64,000 bases of DNA from Suicoccus acidiformans (GCF_003546865.1 NZ_CP023434.1:1674001-1738000), one strand, 5' to 3'. Positions 36,130-45,839 are shown, numbered from the stretch's first letter. Notes: a model not told the origin generated them from the letters alone. Translations and numbers: made by a program.

Positions 36130-36546
36130 TCAGAAATCAGATAAAATCTCATATTGCCCCTGTCGCCTTAAGGCTTGCCGGGCTAATTGATCAGCGCCTC
36201 GATTCTGGCCATCTGCGAGCCAATTGACGAAATATAAGGGGTATTCCTCCAATTCCGCAAGAATTTCTGTGAGATGAACTCGATAGACTGAAGATTTAAC
36301 ATAAGCTTTCTCAATCGAGTCGACAAGCACCTTACTATCCGAATAGATTAGCAAGGTTTCTTTGGGTTGCTTAGCCAGAAGGGTTAACGCTTGTCGAAGG
36401 GCCATAAATTCGATAACATGATTATCAAACGCATGCGCAATATAATATTTGTATGATGTCTGCTCTTTATCAGCGATTACTTGAATCCCAATCCCCGCTT
36501 GCTTTGTTTGGGGATCAAAGGCGCCATCTGTATAGACTTTAAGCAT
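36130..36546 (-). CDS. RNase HI-family protein
   Basis: This small RNase H-fold protein shows the acidic catalytic set: D in KVYTDGAFD, E in IEFMALRQAL, D in IYSDSK and D in RGADQLARQAL. It has 138 residues from the ATG at 36546, which has AGGA at good spacing; an ATG two codons earlier is too close to that site. It is related to the YpeP-type accessory RNase H proteins of Firmicutes, so it need not be the main RNase HI. Confidence 0.85.
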   Translation of the reverse strand: MLKVYTDGAFDPQTKQAGIGIQVIADKEQTSYKYYIAHAFDNHVIEFMALRQALTLLAKQPKETLLIYSDSKVLVDSIEKAYVKSSVYRVHLTEILAELEEYPLYFVNWLADGQNRGADQLARQALRRQGQYEILSDF

Positions 36547-36581
36547 ACGCATCCTACTTTCTACACTAAGGAGGTTTTATC

Positions 36582-37550
36582 ATGAGCGATATTCTAGAAA
36601 TGCCTACCAACGATGAAAACTACTACCGCAAAGCCAGGAATTATCTAGAAAAGCAAGACTATAAACAGGCGATTCCGCTCTTAAAAGAAAGCTTTCACCT
36701 TTCCCCTGACGCAACGGTCTTAGCCGATTTAGTCGATGCTTATATTATGACAGAACAGTATGAGGAATTAAAGCAATTCTGGGCCTCATACAACCCTAGT
36801 TTCGATGAAATCTGGCAGAATCCCATACTTTCCCAGCAATATATCTTGGTCTTAAACCATACTCTTTCTGGTGACGCTCGCCTCCTTGCACTTTACGACG
36901 CCAAGGACGCCATGCAAAAGCGAAACTTAGATACTCGTTCCATCGATTCACAAATCCAACATTTGAAAAAACAACAAGTATTCCTTTCGAAATTAGCAGC
37001 CATTTCCAATGAAGATAGCATGCAGGATTTAATCACATCCCTCATGCGCGTAGAATATCTACCCACCGAACAACAATCACTTCTGAACTTCATCGAAGTG
37101 AGTTTCCAGTTATCTTTTAACGAAGTGGAGCTGTTCTACCGCTGCATCGTTGAGCGCTCAGACATTCCGAATTATTTCAAGACCCAAATCCTACATCACC
37201 TGCTTAAAGATCAAGTGGCTACACAATTTGAAGAATACTGTTGGTTCGATGAGACGCATAAGGTGGCCACCGCCTCTCTTAAAGCTTATCAAGACACCGA
37301 TACCTACCAAGCCGTTAAAGCAGATATTCTTGAATATACAGCCTCACAAGATCCGCATTTGGCAGAGGATTTGCTCTTACAGTGGGAATTACAAGCCCAG
37401 ATTCTTTATCCTTTTCTTGAGCTAGCAATACCCAACCCTAAGACGTGGCTTAAAGATATCTTCCGGCTATTTAATCAAGACAACACCCAAGAGACAGCTC
37501 CTTATTTAACTCGAGCTTTAATTGAGATGAGTCAACTCACACGATATTAA
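36582..37550 (+). CDS. TPR-repeat protein of unknown function
   Basis: This 322-residue soluble, largely helical protein has a clear TPR-like unit at the N-terminus (NYLEKQDYKQAIPLLKESF, about 18-37) and a further degenerate helical repeat after it. I see no catalytic motif, signal or membrane segment. AAGGAGG precedes the ATG. It is divergent from the RNase H-like gene with under 40 bases between starts, so the promoters must overlap or lie within the genes. Confidence 0.8.
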   Translation: MSDILEMPTNDENYYRKARNYLEKQDYKQAIPLLKESFHLSPDATVLADLVDAYIMTEQYEELKQFWASYNPSFDEIWQNPILSQQYILVLNHTLSGDARLLALYDAKDAMQKRNLDTRSIDSQIQHLKKQQVFLSKLAAISNEDSMQDLITSLMRVEYLPTEQQSLLNFIEVSFQLSFNEVELFYRCIVERSDIPNYFKTQILHHLLKDQVATQFEEYCWFDETHKVATASLKAYQDTDTYQAVKADILEYTASQDPHLAEDLLLQWELQAQILYPFLELAIPNPKTWLKDIFRLFNQDNTQETAPYLTRALIEMSQLTRY

Positions 37551-37594
37551 AGCAGTGATTTAAATGCAATAAGCTTGCCATAGATACCCTTAAG

Positions 37595-37676
37595 AATAAA
37601 AGACCTTTGGGCATACATGAACTGCCCTCTGTCAAGTAGACAGGGGGCAGTTCAGCACGCTCAAAGGTCTTTTATT
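37595..37676. terminator. Bidirectional terminator carrying an inner palindrome
   Basis: The outer arms are a perfect 15-bp repeat: AATAAAAGACCTTTG (37595-37609) with CAAAGGTCTTTTATT (37662-37676). Between them lies a separate 16-bp palindrome (37618-37633 with 37639-37654) that has IS3-like ends. Both convergent genes (the TPR gene and the DUF2187-like gene) would terminate here. Confidence 0.85.
37618..37654. repeat. Small palindrome with IS3-like ends inside a terminator loop
   Basis: TGAACTGCCCTCTGTC pairs with GACAGGGGGCAGTTCA around a 5-base loop (one G-T pair). It shares TGnACTGCCC ends with 30835-30887. Confidence 0.6.
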
Positions 37677-38098
37677 TATTCGTCTATCGCATCGAAATCT
37701 GAAATATCTGAAACAATCGGTTGCGGATCAATCACCACATACTCATCCTCTTCCTGAGGCGGTAAACTTACAAAACTTTCGATATCTTTAAAGTTCACAA
37801 TCGTTCGATCCTCGCAAATTCCCCGCATCATTTCATCCGACTCATCCCAGTAAATTTCAACCACTGCACTATTGGTCAATAATTTCGTGATAATCCCAGT
37901 CATATTGCAGTCACGAAATTTAAATGTAATTTGTTGACCGACTTCCGGGCGAACTGATGACTTCACTGAATCAATCATCTCTAGTGCGTCTTCATACTCA
38001 ACGTCTAACAAAGTAGCAATACGTGACTTGCTGGTACCTCGACGCAACTCTTTCTCAATGAGTCCACGCTCTTGTTCCGTTACTTTTGATTTGGCCAC
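37676..38098 (-). CDS. Small protein with DUF2187-like domain
   Basis: The protein has 140 residues. The N-terminal half (about 1-50) is helical and looks like a helix-turn-helix (LRRGTSKSRIATLLDVEYEDAL). The middle (about 52-95) is a beta-rich DUF2187-like stretch (GQQITFKFRDCNMTGIITKL). The tail is acidic. The start is GTG with AGAGGG upstream. Its function is unknown. Its stop codon lies within the bidirectional terminator. Confidence 0.65.
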   Translation of the reverse strand: MAKSKVTEQERGLIEKELRRGTSKSRIATLLDVEYEDALEMIDSVKSSVRPEVGQQITFKFRDCNMTGIITKLLTNSAVVEIYWDESDEMMRGICEDRTIVNFKDIESFVSLPPQEEDEYVVIDPQPIVSDISDFDAIDE

Positions 38099-38141
38099 GC
38101 TTTTCCCTCTTTCTTTTAGTTAACACAACGTCCTAATTCCT

Positions 38142-38150
38142 ATTATATCA
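38142..38150 (-). promoter_or_regulatory. Extended -10 promoter of the DUF2187-like gene
   Basis: TGATATAAT on the minus strand; no good -35. Confidence 0.5.
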
Positions 38151-38186
38151 TACTCAAAAAAGAAGTTCTTAAAATAACCTCGCCGC

Positions 38187-39104
38187 TTACCCTAGAATTC
38201 GTCTACGATTACGAGGGACATATATTTCAAGCGCTTGATGTAAGACCTGTAAATCTAAAGGTAAAGCCGGCCCTGGATCACCGTCCACATTGGTTGGTAC
38301 ATCTTGGCTTTCTTGGGTTGTGATCTGGAATTGGCTGCTTTCCATCAGTAAAAGCCGCTCCTTATCCGTTTCAAAGATCCCCCCTTCTAGTACACCGCGA
38401 ATCGTGTCCATCGGGTTATGGCCGCGAATAGCCGCTAAGTACATTAAGCCATCATTATATTTGGCTTCTGGATTCATAATTTCAATCCCACCGATACTAT
38501 TCGTCAAACCAATGAGCAGTAAGTTGCTGACGATGTCAGTTTCAACACCATCGGCATCTACGATATGTAAATCATACCCTTTCTCAGAGAAGAAAGCTGT
38601 AAAACCATCTATCACATAAGCAAAAGCACCGAGGCGATTTTTATCATCGGAGTCTGTCTGCATCACCGATTCTGGAATAGGTCCCACCGCAACAACATTA
38701 ATAAAATACTGGTCATTAATTTGTCCGATGTCTAAGGTATCAATTTCCACATCCTTCATGCGTTCAATCGCTTTTTGCGGATTCATGGAATAACCTAAAG
38801 CTCGCGCTAAATCGTTCACAGTCCCTAAAGGGATAAAAGCAAAGCGCGGTCTCTCTTTATTCTGCAAAAGACCCGCAACCGTTTGGGAAACCGTCCCGTC
38901 GCCCCCTAAGCATAGCACACTTTCAAACCCTTCATCTATCGCCTGCTTGCTCCATTCGAAGGCATCATCGTCCCCTTCGGTCACTTTGATTGTACACTCA
39001 TTCTGGTAGGTTTCTTCGAGTACAGTACGTAAGGCTTGTGCGTATTCCTGCCCTTCTCCTTTACCAGCAACAGGATTGGCAATAATTAGCGTTCTGCCAA
39101 ACAT
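38187..39104 (-). CDS. Diacylglycerol kinase family lipid kinase (DagK/YegS type)
   Basis: This soluble lipid kinase has the signature GGDGTVSQTVAGL near residue 62 and the N-terminal ANPVAGKGEG phosphate-binding loop. The later FIPLGTVNDLARAL segment fits the family, with a C-terminal beta-sandwich domain. DgkB-type members return diacylglycerol to the phosphatidic acid pool. Its substrate is not certain. Length is 305 residues. A G-rich site (AAAGGGGGG) precedes the ATG. Confidence 0.9.
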   Translation of the reverse strand: MFGRTLIIANPVAGKGEGQEYAQALRTVLEETYQNECTIKVTEGDDDAFEWSKQAIDEGFESVLCLGGDGTVSQTVAGLLQNKERPRFAFIPLGTVNDLARALGYSMNPQKAIERMKDVEIDTLDIGQINDQYFINVVAVGPIPESVMQTDSDDKNRLGAFAYVIDGFTAFFSEKGYDLHIVDADGVETDIVSNLLLIGLTNSIGGIEIMNPEAKYNDGLMYLAAIRGHNPMDTIRGVLEGGIFETDKERLLLMESSQFQITTQESQDVPTNVDGDPGPALPLDLQVLHQALEIYVPRNRRRILG

Positions 39105-39219
39105 ATGTATCCCCCCTTTATATAGTTCGTATCCTTAGTTTAACATATTTACATAAATTTCACGATATCTTCAAATCATTCTGGATACTATTAAGAAACG
39201 ATGAAATCTGCCTCATGAG

Positions 39220-39248
39220 TTGTTAGAAGCCAAGCTTTTGAGTATAAT
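39220..39248 (+). promoter_or_regulatory. Promoter of trhO
   Basis: TTGTTA (39220-39225), 17 bases, TATAAT (39243-39248). Confidence 0.75.
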
Positions 39249-39295
39249 AAGGACTTAGAATGGAATGTAGCTTGCAACTACAAGGAGGAATTATT

Positions 39296-40270
39296 ATGCC
39301 GAAAAAATACCGCGTTCTGCTTTATTACAAGTATCAAGCGATTGAAGATCCAGAACAATTTACCAAAGAGCATTTAGCTTTCTGTAAATCAATCGGCTTA
39401 AAAGGCCGGGTACTCGTTGGTTCCGAAGGAATTAACGGCACCGTTTCAGGAACGATTGAACAGACCGATCAATATATGGCCTATGTTCACCAATTAGAAG
39501 GCTTTGAAGATGTCTGGTTCAAAATGGATGAAGCAGATGACTATGCCCATAAGAAAATGTATGTACGTCCAAGAGAAGAAATTGTTGCGTTAAATTTAAG
39601 TGACGATATCGATCCTTTGGAAACGACTGGCGAATACCTTGAACCTACCCAGTTCCGGGACGCTTTATTAGACGAAGATACGATTGTCCTAGACACACGC
39701 AATGATTACGAATATGATTTAGGTCATTTCAAAGGGGCCATCCGCCCAGATATTCGCAATTTCCGCGAACTACCTCAATGGGTGATTGACAATAAAGAAC
39801 AGTTCATGGACAAGAAAGTAGTTGTCTACTGTACTGGTGGTATCCGTTGCGAGAAATTCTCCGGTTGGATGGTTCGTGAAGGTATCGGTGAGTCTGTTGG
39901 ACAACTTCACGGCGGAATCGATACCTATGGTAAAGACCCTGAAGTTCAAGGGGATTTATGGGAAGGAAAGATGTATGTCTTTGATGAACGGATTGCGGTG
40001 CCGATTAACCATGTTGACCCAAGTATCGTCGGTAAGGATTATTTCGACGGGACACCATGTGAACGATATGTAAACTGTGGTAACCCCTTCTGTAATCAAC
40101 AAATTCTCTGTTCAGAAGAGAATGAACATAAATACTTACGCGGCTGTTCCGCTGAATGTCGTAAGCACCCACGAAATCGCTATGTTGAAGAGCATCAACT
40201 GAGCACAGAAGAATGGGAAGCTAGATTAAATGCAATCGGTGAAAGCTTAAAAGATACTGAAACTGCTTAA
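39296..40270 (+). CDS. trhO: tRNA uridine(34) hydroxylase TrhO (rhodanese family)
   Basis: TrhO makes 5-hydroxyuridine at the wobble position of tRNAs. An N-terminal acylphosphatase-like region (about 1-100) precedes a rhodanese domain with active Cys in [18 protein letters not shown] Cys-rich C-terminus ([18 protein letters not shown], then CSAEC) is typical. Length from the ATG at 39296, behind AAGGAGG, is 324 residues; an in-frame upstream ATG lacks a site. Confidence 0.94.
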   Translation: MPKKYRVLLYYKYQAIEDPEQFTKEHLAFCKSIGLKGRVLVGSEGINGTVSGTIEQTDQYMAYVHQLEGFEDVWFKMDEADDYAHKKMYVRPREEIVALNLSDDIDPLETTGEYLEPTQFRDALLDEDTIVLDTRNDYEYDLGHFKGAIRPDIRNFRELPQWVIDNKEQFMDKKVVVYCTGGIRCEKFSGWMVREGIGESVGQLHGGIDTYGKDPEVQGDLWEGKMYVFDERIAVPINHVDPSIVGKDYFDGTPCERYVNCGNPFCNQQILCSEENEHKYLRGCSAECRKHPRNRYVEEHQLSTEEWEARLNAIGESLKDTETA

Positions 40271-40298
40271 AATCATAATTATGAAAAGAGGGATTTCT

Positions 40299-43200
40299 TT
40301 GAGTGATGCCCATAAGCATTCTAATAAAAATGAAAAGCAGGTGCATAAGTCCTCAACACATTCATCTCATTCGAATAAACCAACCGGTAATAAACCCAAT
40401 CAAACATATATTATCGATCGCTCTCTAAGACGAGCAAACCAACTTTTTGAAGCCTTTGAGAATGAAGAAGCTAACCAAAAACAAGCCCCTCCCAATCATA
40501 CCAATCCTTCTCAAGAGGAACCACGCACGTCAAGAGAGCGTACCGAAATCACACGTGCAATGCTTAGTCGAGAGCGCCTTCGACGCAAACGCGCTGAAAG
40601 TGAAGGCGTCATTTGGGATGAGCCTTCAAGGAAAGGCTCCACTCAAGAACGTCCTCCTTTGCATAAAGCTCAAGGTTCACGCTCAACTTCTACAAATCAA
40701 GCTAGAAAACAGCAACCGCAAGAGGACCTAGCTTCTATATCAGACCCAGCTAAAGCTCACAAACCTGCGCTTAATCCAGAGCACAGCAAGACGGTTACGG
40801 GTCCGAAACCATCTGAACTCGGCCAAGATGCGCTTGAACATAAGGCGAAACCGTTGCCTCGAGTGCCTTTAACTACTTCTGGCTCTTCTAAGCAGGCGCA
40901 GGAAGAGGGCCTTAAAGAGACTCGCCGGAATGAAACTACTCAGCAGATAGACAAGCCGAGTGAAAGTGTTCCGCCGTATTCAGAGGAAAGACCTGCCCAC
41001 TCGAAGGGTCTTATCATGCCTCAGTCGGGGGAAACATTTAGTGAAGAGAATGCAAATACTGAAGCTGGAACTCCACTTCTAGGAGCGAGCCCTGGGCAAA
41101 CCAATGAAGCTGAGCAACTTCATGGCCAAAAGAGACGGTCAAAGAAGCAGATTTTACCCAAGTCACTCTTTTTCCGTAGGAAAAAACCGAAACGAGATCA
41201 AGCTCAGCAAGCGAACAATCCCTATGCCTTAGATGAATTGGAACCGAAAGAGAAAGTCATCTTTGGGATTAATGTATCCATGAATGTTATCGGACGTTTC
41301 ATCTTATACGGATTACTCCTTCTGATTCTATTAGGTGGTATTGCTGGCGGGGCTGGCATCGGCTATTTCGCTTATTTGGTTTCAAATACGGAGCCGCCAT
41401 CCCAAGCGGAAATGGCAGCTCAAATTAACCGCCTAGAACAGCAAAGTACGCTTTATTATGCGAGCGGGGAGCCAATCGCCAATGTACAATCAGATGTCGT
41501 GCGCTCGGTAACAGAATTAGACGAAATCTCAGGGTATATTATCGACGGACTGATTGCAACAGAAGATGAGTACTTCTATGAGCATCCGGGTGTGGTTCCC
41601 AAAGCCATTATTCGAGCCGCCTTAGAGAACATATTGAAAGGTTCTGGAACAGGGGGGTCGACGCTCACCCAGCAATTAGTCAAGCAACAAATGCTCACCA
41701 ATGAGGTAACCTTTGACCGTAAAGCCAATGAAATTCTACTGGCCTTGCGCTTAGAGAATTATTTCTCTAAAGATGAAATTCTCACTGCTTACTTAAATGT
41801 TTCCCCATTTGGCCGCAATAATCGCGGTGAGAATATTGCGGGAATTCAAGCAGCTTCCGTGGGAATTTTCGGCAAGCAGCCGGATGAAGTGAATCTTAAT
41901 CAAGCTGCCTTCCTTGTTGGCTTACCGCAAGACCCCTATATATACACCCCCTATGATCAGAATGGGGAAATTGTAGATATTGAAGCGGGTATCGAGCGGA
42001 TGAAAGAAGTGCTGTACCGGATGTATCGTAATCAGGTCATCAGCCGGGATGAATACGAGCAAGCGATTCAATATGATATTGCTGCCGATTTCCTACCTAG
42101 TGAACCGCCTCAAGAAGAGCGACAGTCTTATCTCTATCAAGCCGTGATGAATGGTGCGATTGAACAACTCATGCATTTAAATATTCGCGATGATGGCTAT
42201 ACACTGGAACAGGTCTACCAAGATGATGCCTGGTACAATGATTACTATTTCGAAGCGGCTGAGCAGCTCCGTACGGGCGGCTACCGCGTATACTCCACAA
42301 TTGACCAAGCAATCTATGACCAATTACAGGTATCAGCGCAAGCCTATAATGATGAACTGGGTGTGACCTATGATGGCGTTTATACAGACCCTGAAACTGG
42401 CGAAGAAACTTACTACGTCGAATCTGTACAAACTGGGATGGTGGTTATCGACAATCCTACTGGACGGGTTCTAGGCTTCGTAGCCGGTACAGATTATGAG
42501 AATAATCAGATCGATCACGCCTTCCAAATGCGCCGCTCGCCAGGCTCAACAATTAAACCAATGGCCGTCTATGGCCCTGCTATTGAGCATAATTTAATCT
42601 CACCCGCAACAATTATTCCTGATACAGCCTTTGTTCAAGAATATGAAGACGGTTCAACTTGGGCACCAACGAACTATGGTAATGCGGTCAGCGGTGAATT
42701 TATGAGCGCACGCCGGGCACTGCTACGTTCAGACAATCTCCCAGCTGTTAGAGTCTATGAAGAACTCCTCGAACAAGGGGTGCCTGTCATTGATTACCTT
42801 GAGAAGATGGGCTTCAACCCAGTCGATTCTTATACGGAAGAAGACACCCAAAATCTCGCCTTCTCGCTTGGAGGGGTTACTACTGGGCCAACTGTCTTTG
42901 AGGAAACCCGAGGATTTACTACCTTCGCGAACGGTGGCCAATACATTGATGGGTATTATATTGATCGCATCGAAGATGCTTTCGGAAATGTTGTCTACCA
43001 ACATCAAGCTGAGCCAGTCCGCGTCTTCGCAGAAGATACAAATTACCTTATGGTCGATATGTTACGTGACACCATGACCGAAGGAACGGGTCGTACGGCT
43101 AACGAGTACATGAATGTTCCCGGTGACTGGATCGCCAAAACCGGAATCAGCGAGAACTCCAAAGATATTTGGGTTATCGCTTCCACCCCACAAATCACCA

Positions 43201-43790
43201 TTGGCTCTTGGATTGGCTATGATAGCCGTTACCATGACTATACGATTGATGTCAACGACGGCTTTGGCCTAGAAAGTGTTCGTAGTCAAATATACTGGTC
43301 ACGTATTGTCAATGACTTATACGAGAAACAACCAGAGATTTTCGGTACTGAACGTCGCTTCGAACAACCTGCTTCAGTACAAAGGCAAACGATTCTCGAG
43401 CAAACTGGTACCTTGCCAGGACGTACGACTGTCAATGGACAAGCAATCGAATTAACGGGACCAACCCGGGAAGATCTCTTTAAAGTATCTAATCCGGCTC
43501 CACCCCTAACCGAAAACTTCCTCTTCAATGCTACACCTGAAGAAGTAGCAAGTTTCTGGAACAGTGTCATTGCTAGCCAGCAAAGCCGTCAACGCCAACG
43601 AAACAATTCAAATAATCAACAGAATTCGAATGAAGACGAGAACGAGGATGAAGCAAATAACGATAATCCAGATGGAGATACCAATGAACCCGGTGAGCAA
43701 AATCCAGCTGGCCCAATGCCGGAAGGCAACACGAATCAAGAAGCCGGAGCAGCAGGACTAAACTCAGTCGTAGCATCACCAGGACCATAG
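40299..43790 (+). CDS. Class A penicillin-binding protein with very long cytoplasmic tail
   Basis: This is a bifunctional peptidoglycan glycosyltransferase/transpeptidase of about 1163 residues. Order: a roughly 330-residue hydrophilic, low-complexity cytoplasmic region; one membrane segment (about 335-365); a GT51 domain with catalytic Glu in ATEDEYFYEHPG (near 420) and GGSTLTQQLVKQ; a transpeptidase domain with SPGSTIKPM (Ser near 747), SDN and KTG (near 946); and an Asn/Glu-rich extracellular tail. An ATG at 40281 has no ribosome site, while the TTG at 40299 has AGAGGG at good spacing, so I use it. It follows trhO by a few bases. GpsB and the MacP-like protein in this window are candidate regulators. 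Confidence 0.93.
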   Translation: MSDAHKHSNKNEKQVHKSSTHSSHSNKPTGNKPNQTYIIDRSLRRANQLFEAFENEEANQKQAPPNHTNPSQEEPRTSRERTEITRAMLSRERLRRKRAESEGVIWDEPSRKGSTQERPPLHKAQGSRSTSTNQARKQQPQEDLASISDPAKAHKPALNPEHSKTVTGPKPSELGQDALEHKAKPLPRVPLTTSGSSKQAQEEGLKETRRNETTQQIDKPSESVPPYSEERPAHSKGLIMPQSGETFSEENANTEAGTPLLGASPGQTNEAEQLHGQKRRSKKQILPKSLFFRRKKPKRDQAQQANNPYALDELEPKEKVIFGINVSMNVIGRFILYGLLLLILLGGIAGGAGIGYFAYLVSNTEPPSQAEMAAQINRLEQQSTLYYASGEPIANVQSDVVRSVTELDEISGYIIDGLIATEDEYFYEHPGVVPKAIIRAALENILKGSGTGGSTLTQQLVKQQMLTNEVTFDRKANEILLALRLENYFSKDEILTAYLNVSPFGRNNRGENIAGIQAASVGIFGKQPDEVNLNQAAFLVGLPQDPYIYTPYDQNGEIVDIEAGIERMKEVLYRMYRNQVISRDEYEQAIQYDIAADFLPSEPPQEERQSYLYQAVMNGAIEQLMHLNIRDDGYTLEQVYQDDAWYNDYYFEAAEQLRTGGYRVYSTIDQAIYDQLQVSAQAYNDELGVTYDGVYTDPETGEETYYVESVQTGMVVIDNPTGRVLGFVAGTDYENNQIDHAFQMRRSPGSTIKPMAVYGPAIEHNLISPATIIPDTAFVQEYEDGSTWAPTNYGNAVSGEFMSARRALLRSDNLPAVRVYEELLEQGVPVIDYLEKMGFNPVDSYTEEDTQNLAFSLGGVTTGPTVFEETRGFTTFANGGQYIDGYYIDRIEDAFGNVVYQHQAEPVRVFAEDTNYLMVDMLRDTMTEGTGRTANEYMNVPGDWIAKTGISENSKDIWVIASTPQITIGSWIGYDSRYHDYTIDVNDGFGLESVRSQIYWSRIVNDLYEKQPEIFGTERRFEQPASVQRQTILEQTGTLPGRTTVNGQAIELTGPTREDLFKVSNPAPPLTENFLFNATPEEVASFWNSVIASQQSRQRQRNNSNNQQNSNEDENEDEANNDNPDGDTNEPGEQNPAGPMPEGNTNQEAGAAGLNSVVASPGP

Positions 43791-43818
43791 TGCCGTAACT
43801 CCTTAAGAAATATTAAAT

Positions 43819-43864
43819 AAACACGCCTATTAACGCTAAATTAAGCATTAGTAGGCGTGTTTTT
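43819..43864. terminator. Terminator between the PBP and sirtuin genes
   Basis: AACACGCCTA pairs with TAGGCGTGTT, with further inner pairing (TAACGCT/AGCATTA), followed by TTTT; A/T-rich on both sides. Confidence 0.85.
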
Positions 43865-43870
43865 ATGAGC

Positions 43871-44632
43871 TTACCTTAATTCTCTTGGATCAATCGCTTG
43901 AAAGACGTTCAATATTGAATCTTCGAAATGAATCGCATGAGGGTGCTGGGTTTTAAGTGGGGTCTTGTTAACAATGACTAAATGCTCAGCCCCGAAGTAT
44001 TGGACTAGACCAGCCGCTGGGTATACAACCAAGGAGGTTCCCGCAATGATTAACATATCCGCTTGGCGAATCGCATCAACGGCTTGGCCAATCGTTGCCT
44101 GATTCAAACCTTCTTCATATAACACGACATTCGGCCGGACAATTCCGCCATCTTTTGGACAACGCGGAATGCCCTGCTCATCCAGATGTAAGGCGTCATT
44201 AGTATAATGCTGGCCACACGTCTCACAGTAGTTATCTAAAGTTGTCCCATGCAATTCATATACCTTGTGCGACCCTGCTTTCTGATGAAGGCCATCAATA
44301 TTCTGGGTCACAATGCTAACGTCTTTGCCTATATCCTCAAGTTCCTTCAGCCAGGTATGGCCAATCGTCGGTTCTGCCTCAGGGTACACTAATTTGTCAA
44401 AGTAGAATTCAAAGAAAATTTCAGGATATTTCTTATAGAAACTATTTGAAATGACTTCCTCAGGACTGAACTGATAGCCCGTCTCCTCCATAAATATACC
44501 GTCAGCTGAGCGAAAGTCAGGGATACCACTTTCCGTTGAGACCCCTGCTCCACCAAAGAATACAATACGTTGGCTATCCATAAGTGCCTCTTTAAATCGC
44601 TGAATATCTTTATTTACTTCGATTTTCCTCAC
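43871..44632 (-). CDS. NAD-dependent protein deacylase, sirtuin family
   Basis: This is an NAD-dependent protein-lysine deacylase of 253 residues. The Rossmann motif GGAGVSTESGIPDFRS, TQNIDGLHQKAG (with the catalytic His downstream in YELHGT) and a CETC...C zinc site are clear. The listed start is GTG 44632 with only a weak GGAT site. GAGGTG is better placed for an ATC four codons on (44623), so the true start is open. It follows the arg operon on the same strand, with its own promoter. Confidence 0.92.
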   Translation of the reverse strand: MRKIEVNKDIQRFKEALMDSQRIVFFGGAGVSTESGIPDFRSADGIFMEETGYQFSPEEVISNSFYKKYPEIFFEFYFDKLVYPEAEPTIGHTWLKELEDIGKDVSIVTQNIDGLHQKAGSHKVYELHGTTLDNYCETCGQHYTNDALHLDEQGIPRCPKDGGIVRPNVVLYEEGLNQATIGQAVDAIRQADMLIIAGTSLVVYPAAGLVQYFGAEHLVIVNKTPLKTQHPHAIHFEDSILNVFQAIDPRELR

Positions 44633-44642
44633 CTCTAAATCC

Positions 44643-44671
44643 AGTATAATACAAATTCACCCTCAGCTCAA
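44643..44671 (-). promoter_or_regulatory. Promoter of the sirtuin gene
   Basis: TTGAGC (44671-44666), 17 bases, TATACT (44648-44643). It overlaps the end of the upstream amidohydrolase gene. Confidence 0.55.
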
Positions 44672-45829
44672 AAAACTCCCCTTATTCAAAGCAACACGCA
44701 ACATTAAATCCAAGCCTTTAGCTAAAGCAGCTTCATCCACAGTAAACTTAGGATGGTGCAAGGGATACACAGCACCACAGATCTCATTATAAATTCCCAA
44801 CCAGACGAAACAAGCCGGCACTCTCCGACTCATATAAGCAAAATCTTCCCCAACCATGGATGGTGGACGCTCCACAACCTGTTCTTGGGTAAAAACTTCT
44901 TGAGCTAACGCTCTTACATAGTTCGTTACCTCTGGGTCATTCATAACCGATGGACAGTCATAAATAATATTTAGCTGATGCGACATCTGCCTTGCCTGAC
45001 ACACGCCCTTCACCAAAAGCTCAAGTGCATCAATTACTTGCTGGGTAACCTGATCTTCAAAAGTCCGAATGCTGCCAGCTAAATAAGCTATTTGGGGAAT
45101 AATATTGGGCGCTTGCAAGTCGCCCATTTGCACAACTGTATTCGTGATCACGGCGACTTCTTGAGGTGGGATATGATTGGCTGCAATAGCCTGAATTCCT
45201 TGGCAAATTGCTAAGACACTTGTTAATGGATGGTTCGCCTCATGTGGCTTAGCTGCGTGCCCTCCTTGACCTTCAATTTCGATAGTATAAGTATAAGTAT
45301 TCGTAGTATTGGCGCCAGCTTTAATATCAATCTGGCCTGATGGTAAAGTTGGGTCTACATGCATAGCATAAAGTATATCTAACCCATCCAACACCCCGGC
45401 TTCAACTAAGGCTTTCCCACCACCTTGTGCCACTTCTTCCGCATGTTGAAAAATACAGCGTATCTCCCCTTCAATATCAGCGAAATGCTCACTCAAATAC
45501 CGACAGCAAGCCAGTAAGGTCGCTGCGTGAACATCATGACCACAAGCATGCATCTGACCCGGATGTTGTGACTTAAACCCTTGATCTCTGGCTAATTCCT
45601 GAATAGGCAAACCATCAATATCAGCACGAAGCCCTATTCTAAGTCCAGGCTTGGCGGATTTAAAGTCAACCACCAGACTAGTGGGGGTCGGTTGGCTAAT
45701 CTCTGCATGAGCTAAGGACTGCACTTCCTTAAGAATGTGTGCATGCGTCTTAAATTCTTGAAAAGCAAGTTCCGGGATTTGATGCAAGAATCGCCTTTGT
45801 TCGATTAAATAATCATAATACTGTTCCAT
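44663..45829 (-). CDS. M20D-family amidohydrolase in the arg operon
   Basis: This dinuclear metallo-amidohydrolase has 388 residues. The metal and catalytic motifs are GLRADIDGLPI, HACGHDVHAATLL, QHAEEVAQGG and GEDFAYM, then HHPKFTVDE. M20D members remove acyl groups from amino acids. As the last gene of argB-argD-argF-argC, with no argJ or argE present, it is a candidate N-acetylornithine deacetylase; that is inference from context. The ATG at 45829 has GGAGGAG; a longer reading overlaps argC. Confidence 0.88.
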   Translation of the reverse strand: MEQYYDYLIEQRRFLHQIPELAFQEFKTHAHILKEVQSLAHAEISQPTPTSLVVDFKSAKPGLRIGLRADIDGLPIQELARDQGFKSQHPGQMHACGHDVHAATLLACCRYLSEHFADIEGEIRCIFQHAEEVAQGGGKALVEAGVLDGLDILYAMHVDPTLPSGQIDIKAGANTTNTYTYTIEIEGQGGHAAKPHEANHPLTSVLAICQGIQAIAANHIPPQEVAVITNTVVQMGDLQAPNIIPQIAYLAGSIRTFEDQVTQQVIDALELLVKGVCQARQMSHQLNIIYDCPSVMNDPEVTNYVRALAQEVFTQEQVVERPPSMVGEDFAYMSRRVPACFVWLGIYNEICGAVYPLHHPKFTVDEAALAKGLDLMLRVALNKGSFLS

Positions 45830-45839
45830 TCTTCTCCTC

